Below, piece after piece: positions 6,254-9,468 of a stretch of 9,468 nucleotides of DNA. Numbering within the stretch: position 1 is the stretch's first letter; each line of letters opens with the position of its first letter. Both the position numbers and the translations under genes were made by a program. The notes under the pieces are model-generated. The model did no database searches, was not told the DNA's origin, and saw only the letters and a list, made by a program, of their open reading frames with translations. Origin of the DNA: Leptospirillum sp. (GTDB lineage: Bacteria > Nitrospirota > Leptospirillia > Leptospirillales > Leptospirillaceae); assembly GCA_027343785.1 (NCBI GenBank), contig DAHWKF010000014.1, forward strand, positions 1-9,468. The letters run 5' to 3'.

Positions 6254-7144
6254 ATGACAGATAACAGACAGAAAAAAAACGGAAAAAAACAGAATCTCGA
6301 ACCTGAAGTTCCGGTCTGGGAGAGGGTGCTCATTGCCCGGGCCCAGGAAAGGCCGACGGCTCTCGATTATATCCAGCGGCTCTGCACCCAGTTCATCGAA
6401 ATTCACGGCGACCGTTCCTTCAGGGACGATCCCTCTGTCGTCGCCGGTTTCGCTGTGTTCGATGGACGGAGTGTGGCTGTTGTCGGACATCAGAAAGGAA
6501 AGAGCTTCAAGGACCGGATGACCAGAAATTTTGGCATGCCGCATCCGGAAGGTTACCGTAAAGCCCTTCGCATCATGCGTCTGGCAGAACGTTTTTCCAT
6601 GCCGGTTCTGACATTTGTCGACACTCCCGGCGCCTATCCTGGCATAGAGGCGGAAGAACGGGGGCAGGTCGAAGCGGTAGCGAGGAACATCATGGAGATG
6701 TTCGAAATACGTGTTCCCATCCTTGTCTTTGTGGTCGGAGAGGGAGGAAGCGGCGGGGCTCTGGCGATCGGCGTCGGCGACCGTGTCTACATGCTGGAAA
6801 ACGCCGTTTATTCCGTCATCAGCCCGGAAGCCTGCGCGGCCATCTTGTGGGATAACGCGGGAAGGGCGCCGGAGGCGGCGGAACGACTCAGGATGACGGC
6901 ATCCCATCTGTTCGAATTGGGGATTATCGATGGGATCATTCCGGAAGCCCCGGGCGGCGTCCAGAAAGACCCGTCTGTCACCCTTTCCTCAATGAAATCA
7001 TTGATTTCGGAACAGCTGGAATACCTGTCTTCACTCCCCCCGGACGATCTTCTCCGTGAACGCCATCAGAAATTCCAGGATATGGTTGCCTACCGGGAAA
7101 ATAACTTGCCGCACCTTCCCCCGAAACTGAACCTTTCTTCCTGA
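6254..7144 (+). CDS. accA: Acetyl-CoA carboxylase carboxyltransferase subunit alpha
   Basis: With AccD this subunit transfers the carboxyl group from biotin carboxyl carrier protein to acetyl-CoA to make malonyl-CoA, the committed step of fatty-acid synthesis. From ATG 6254 it has 296 residues. Visible landmarks are LDYIQRLCTQFIEIHGDRSF (37-56), GHQKG (78-82), RNFGMPHPEGYRKALR (91-106), DTPGAYPG (123-130), GEGGSGGALAIGVGD (162-176, the acyl-CoA oxyanion-forming loop) and VISPE (188-192). The N-terminus before the core is only about 25 Lys-rich residues; E. coli AccA (319 aa) has about 65 forming a helical hairpin, so this part is reduced. The start rests on AGGAA (6244-6248) about 5-6 bases upstream. 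TTG 6221 is in frame, but its GAAAGG is only 3 bases away. The accD and accB/accC genes are not in this window, which is usual for dispersed acc genes. It is convergent with dnaE. Confidence 0.96.
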   Translation: MTDNRQKKNGKKQNLEPEVPVWERVLIARAQERPTALDYIQRLCTQFIEIHGDRSFRDDPSVVAGFAVFDGRSVAVVGHQKGKSFKDRMTRNFGMPHPEGYRKALRIMRLAERFSMPVLTFVDTPGAYPGIEAEERGQVEAVARNIMEMFEIRVPILVFVVGEGGSGGALAIGVGDRVYMLENAVYSVISPEACAAILWDNAGRAPEAAERLRMTASHLFELGIIDGIIPEAPGGVQKDPSVTLSSMKSLISEQLEYLSSLPPDDLLRERHQKFQDMVAYRENNLPHLPPKLNLSS

Positions 7145-7176
7145 ATTTTTGCACGCCGGACAAATTGGAGGATAAG

Positions 7177-7197
7177 GCAAACATCTTCAGGGTTTGC
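7177..7197. other. Short stem over the dnaE stop codon
   Basis: GCAAAC (7177-7182) and GTTTGC (7192-7197) are complementary with a 9-base loop that contains the dnaE stop (7187-7189). No run of T follows on either strand, so I do not call it a terminator. Since accA and dnaE converge within 42 bases, some terminator would be expected here; this is the best stem I can see. Confidence 0.3.
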
Positions 7198-9468
7198 TGA
7201 CGAATGAATCTTCCCACTGGGATGGCCTGGCCGTGCCCCTTTTCTCAAAAGCCACTGTGTTTCGGACCTTGATGCCCACAAGGTAGTTTCGCAGGTCCGG
7301 GTCCATTTCTTCCTTGCAGACAACAGCCTGTTGCCCGAATCGGCTCGTGAGCGCGCGGACCAGATCTTCGGACGGGGACACATTCAGATGGAGTCCGATC
7401 ACTGCGACGGGGTAGGGCCGGACCATGACCTTCAGTTCAAGAACGGCAGGCACGCTACCAGGATACCCCAGAAGGATGTCCTTCAGGTCCACCAGATCCT
7501 GCTTGGCCATTCCGTCGCTTTGGAGGCGGATGACAACGGTCTGATACAGGGCTTCGAGGGCCTGATCGACGGTGTCCACCCTCGTGACCCGGATCTTGCT
7601 CCCAAAATCGTTCCTTTCAATAGGTCCGGTGATCAAGAGAGGCAGGTCGGTCTGGAGCGCGTTCTGGACTTTTCCGTAAATGTCCGGAAACAGGACGGCT
7701 TCGATACTGCCTTCCATATCCAGGACAGTCAGTTGGGCCATCTTGTCACCTTTTTTGGTCTTGACCTCCCGAACACCTCCAACGACCCCAAAAACCCGGA
7801 CGGTCTCTCCATCCGGAACAGACTCCAGGCTTCGTGTCGTTCGGCTGTCCAGCTTGAGGATCAAGTCGCCATATCGCGCCATGGGATGTGAGGTCAGATA
7901 GAAACCCAGGGCGTTTTTCTCTTCCCGCAAGAGCATCCGTTCATCCCATTCGGGCAGATCCCGGACAGGGGGAGTTCCGGTATCCGACATCTGATAGTCG
8001 GAAAAAAGCGACTTTTGCAGGGAAGTCTTTCCGTTTTTTTGCTTCTCGGCCCAGATCAACAATTCATCGAGCGACTCCATGGCGACCGAACGGCGGATAT
8101 TCAGGGACCTGAAGGCTCCTGCCCGTATGAGCGCCTCGATCACGCGCCGGTTGACTTTTTTTCCGTTGATCCGTTTCAGAAAATCCGGAAAATCCTGAAA
8201 AGGTCCTTCCAGGATTCTGTTTTCCAGAATGGCGTCGACCGCCTGCTTTCCGACATTCTTGACCGCACCCAGTCCAAAAAGAATGCGGGCGCCGGGCTGG
8301 ATGACAAAATCGAAATCGCTTTCGTTGATGTCAGGAGGCAAAACTTCGATTTGCATCTCTTTGGCCCCAACCAGAAAAATGCCGATTTTTTCCGTGTCAT
8401 CCAGTGCGTTTGTCAGCAGGGCCGCCCAGAGCTCCACAGGATAATGGGCTTTCAGGTATGCGGTTTGGTATGAAATGAGGGCATAGGCGGCACTGTGGGA
8501 TTTATTGAATCCGTATCCGGCAAAATATGCCATGAGCTCAAAAACATATGCCGCTTTTTCCCTCGGGAATCCTTTCCGGATAGCCCCTTCGACAAACTTG
8601 TCCTGCATTTTGGCCATTTCTTCCGGCTTCTTTTTGCCCATGGCCCGTCGCAAAAGATCCGCCTCTCCCAGAGAAAAGCCGGCCAGAACATTCGCGATTT
8701 GCATGACCTGTTCCTGATAGACGATCACCCCGTAGGTTTCCCGGAGAACAGGCTCGAGTTCCGGAAGTTCGTATCGGATTTCCTTTGGATTCTTCTTGCG
8801 CTTGATAAAATCGTCCACCATGCCGCTGTTGATGGGGCCCGGACGGTAAAGGGCGAGAAGTGCGATCAGATCTTCAAAGGTTTCCGGCTGCATCTTGATG
8901 ATCAGGTCTGTCATTCCGCGGGATTCGAGCTGGAAGATTCCGAGCGTCCTCCCCTCCGAGAGCAGGCGGTAGGTCCGGACATCGTCGAGGGGGATCCGGT
9001 CAATGGAAAAATCCGGCGTATGCTTCCGGATGCGATCTTCGGCCCCCTGGATCAGTGTCAGGGTTGTCAATCCCAGAAAATCAAACTTGACCAGGCCCAC
9101 TTTTTCGACATCGTCCTTGGTGAATTGCGTGACGATTTCCCCGTTGGCTCCCTTCATCAGGGGGACGTGTTCCATGAGAGGCTCACGGGAGATGACCACT
9201 CCGGCCGCATGGATCGAGCTGTGACGGGTAATGCCCTCCAGTTTTCTGGAAAGTGAGAACAACTCCTCCATGCGCGGATCCTTTTCCAGAAGGCCCCGGA
9301 GATCGGGATTCTCCTCGAGCGCCTTTTCCAGAGTCATGTCCAGGCTGTTCGGGATCATTTTCGCCACCTTGTCGACTTCGGCGTACGTCATCCCCAGCAC
9401 CCGACCCACGTCGCGAATGGACCCCTTGGCGCCCATCGTCCCGAAGGTGGCGATCATGGCGACCCGAT
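7187..9468 (-). CDS. dnaE: DNA polymerase III subunit alpha, partial (C-terminal two thirds)
   Basis: This is the replicative polymerase catalytic subunit of the DnaE type, cut by the right edge of the window. The frame is open to the last base, and the first complete codons read RVAMIATFGTMG, so the PHP domain and the first two catalytic Asp residues lie outside. Positions count from the Met at 9457. The third catalytic Asp is in VKFDFLGL (D126). FQLESRGM (175-182), LYRPGPINSGM (203-213), VYQEQVMQ (246-253) and GYGFNKSHSAAYALISYQTA (314-333) are standard polymerase and fingers blocks. A helix-hairpin-helix lies at about 393-414. QKSLF (481-485) matches the sliding-clamp binding motif. An OB fold occupies about 552-625, and a C-terminal domain of the usual kind follows to about 712. 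A tail of about 44 residues follows that I do not recognise. About 759 residues are present. The stop is at 7187-7189, facing accA. Confidence 0.97.
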   Translation of the reverse strand, partial: RVAMIATFGTMGAKGSIRDVGRVLGMTYAEVDKVAKMIPNSLDMTLEKALEENPDLRGLLEKDPRMEELFSLSRKLEGITRHSSIHAAGVVISREPLMEHVPLMKGANGEIVTQFTKDDVEKVGLVKFDFLGLTTLTLIQGAEDRIRKHTPDFSIDRIPLDDVRTYRLLSEGRTLGIFQLESRGMTDLIIKMQPETFEDLIALLALYRPGPINSGMVDDFIKRKKNPKEIRYELPELEPVLRETYGVIVYQEQVMQIANVLAGFSLGEADLLRRAMGKKKPEEMAKMQDKFVEGAIRKGFPREKAAYVFELMAYFAGYGFNKSHSAAYALISYQTAYLKAHYPVELWAALLTNALDDTEKIGIFLVGAKEMQIEVLPPDINESDFDFVIQPGARILFGLGAVKNVGKQAVDAILENRILEGPFQDFPDFLKRINGKKVNRRVIEALIRAGAFRSLNIRRSVAMESLDELLIWAEKQKNGKTSLQKSLFSDYQMSDTGTPPVRDLPEWDERMLLREEKNALGFYLTSHPMARYGDLILKLDSRTTRSLESVPDGETVRVFGVVGGVREVKTKKGDKMAQLTVLDMEGSIEAVLFPDIYGKVQNALQTDLPLLITGPIERNDFGSKIRVTRVDTVDQALEALYQTVVIRLQSDGMAKQDLVDLKDILLGYPGSVPAVLELKVMVRPYPVAVIGLHLNVSPSEDLVRALTSRFGQQAVVCKEEMDPDLRNYLVGIKVRNTVAFEKRGTARPSQWEDSFVSKP
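8003..8017 (-). other. Beta-clamp binding motif in DnaE
   Basis: The codons encode QKSLF, a pentapeptide of the QxxLF clamp-binding type, located between the helix-hairpin-helix region and the OB fold. E. coli DnaE has its internal clamp motif (QADMF) in the corresponding place. The match to the QxxLF consensus is good; binding itself is inferred. Confidence 0.7.

Noticed and set aside
7145..7186. Bidirectional terminator between accA and dnaE
   Set aside because: A short T-run follows the accA stop, but no stable GC stem precedes it, and the stem at 7177-7197 has no T-run on either side.
8495..9256. 253-codon plus-strand frame antisense to dnaE
   Set aside because: It mirrors the conserved dnaE coding strand, and its translation shows no family features. 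Long antisense frames are expected in GC-rich genes.

Overview
The window is ordinary-looking bacterial chromosome of moderately high GC content (roughly mid-50s percent, estimated by eye). It carries seven protein genes packed with short gaps, and I see no mobile element, CRISPR array, rRNA or tRNA. Two genes encode envelope proteins with export signals and one encodes an intramembrane protease. GTG and TTG starts are frequent. The protein set suggests a diderm bacterium. A Leptospirillum-like member of the Nitrospirota is my best guess from the general look of the proteins, but that is an impression and not proven here.

Layout. From 44 to 1363 (minus strand) lies an exported N-acetylmuramoyl-L-alanine amidase with an AMIN domain. 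A 314-base divergent intergenic region (1364-1677) separates it from a plus-strand run of five genes. These are a DUF488/YeaO-like protein (1678-2073), a secreted helical-repeat plus type I periplasmic-binding-fold protein resembling LpoA or LivK (2144-4204), a site-2 protease family M50 membrane metalloprotease (4266-4997), tryptophanyl-tRNA synthetase trpS (5072-6139) and the acetyl-CoA carboxylase alpha subunit accA (6254-7144). The gaps within the run are 70, 61, 74 and 114 bases, and I see no convincing intrinsic terminator between them, so one transcription unit is plausible. Converging on accA from the other side is dnaE (minus strand), the DNA polymerase III alpha subunit. It is cut by the right edge of the window, and its stop lies 42 bases from the accA stop.

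How the genes fit together. The left half is about the cell envelope: an amidase that cuts peptidoglycan faces an operon whose second gene may be a periplasmic regulator or sensor of envelope synthesis. The right half is core metabolism: tryptophan charging, the first committed step of fatty-acid synthesis, and replication.

The most notable observations are these. (1) TrpS carries a C-x21-C-x6-C-x2-C motif, nearly the [4Fe-4S] motif of Thermotoga maritima TrpRS. (2) The 686-residue repeat plus periplasmic-binding protein has no recognised name and lies beside an amidase. (3) AccA lacks most of the usual N-terminal helical region. (4) Two intercistronic RNA hairpins occur, one burying the Shine-Dalgarno of the DUF488 gene and one between trpS and accA. 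I did not find strong evidence for a wholly new system in this window.
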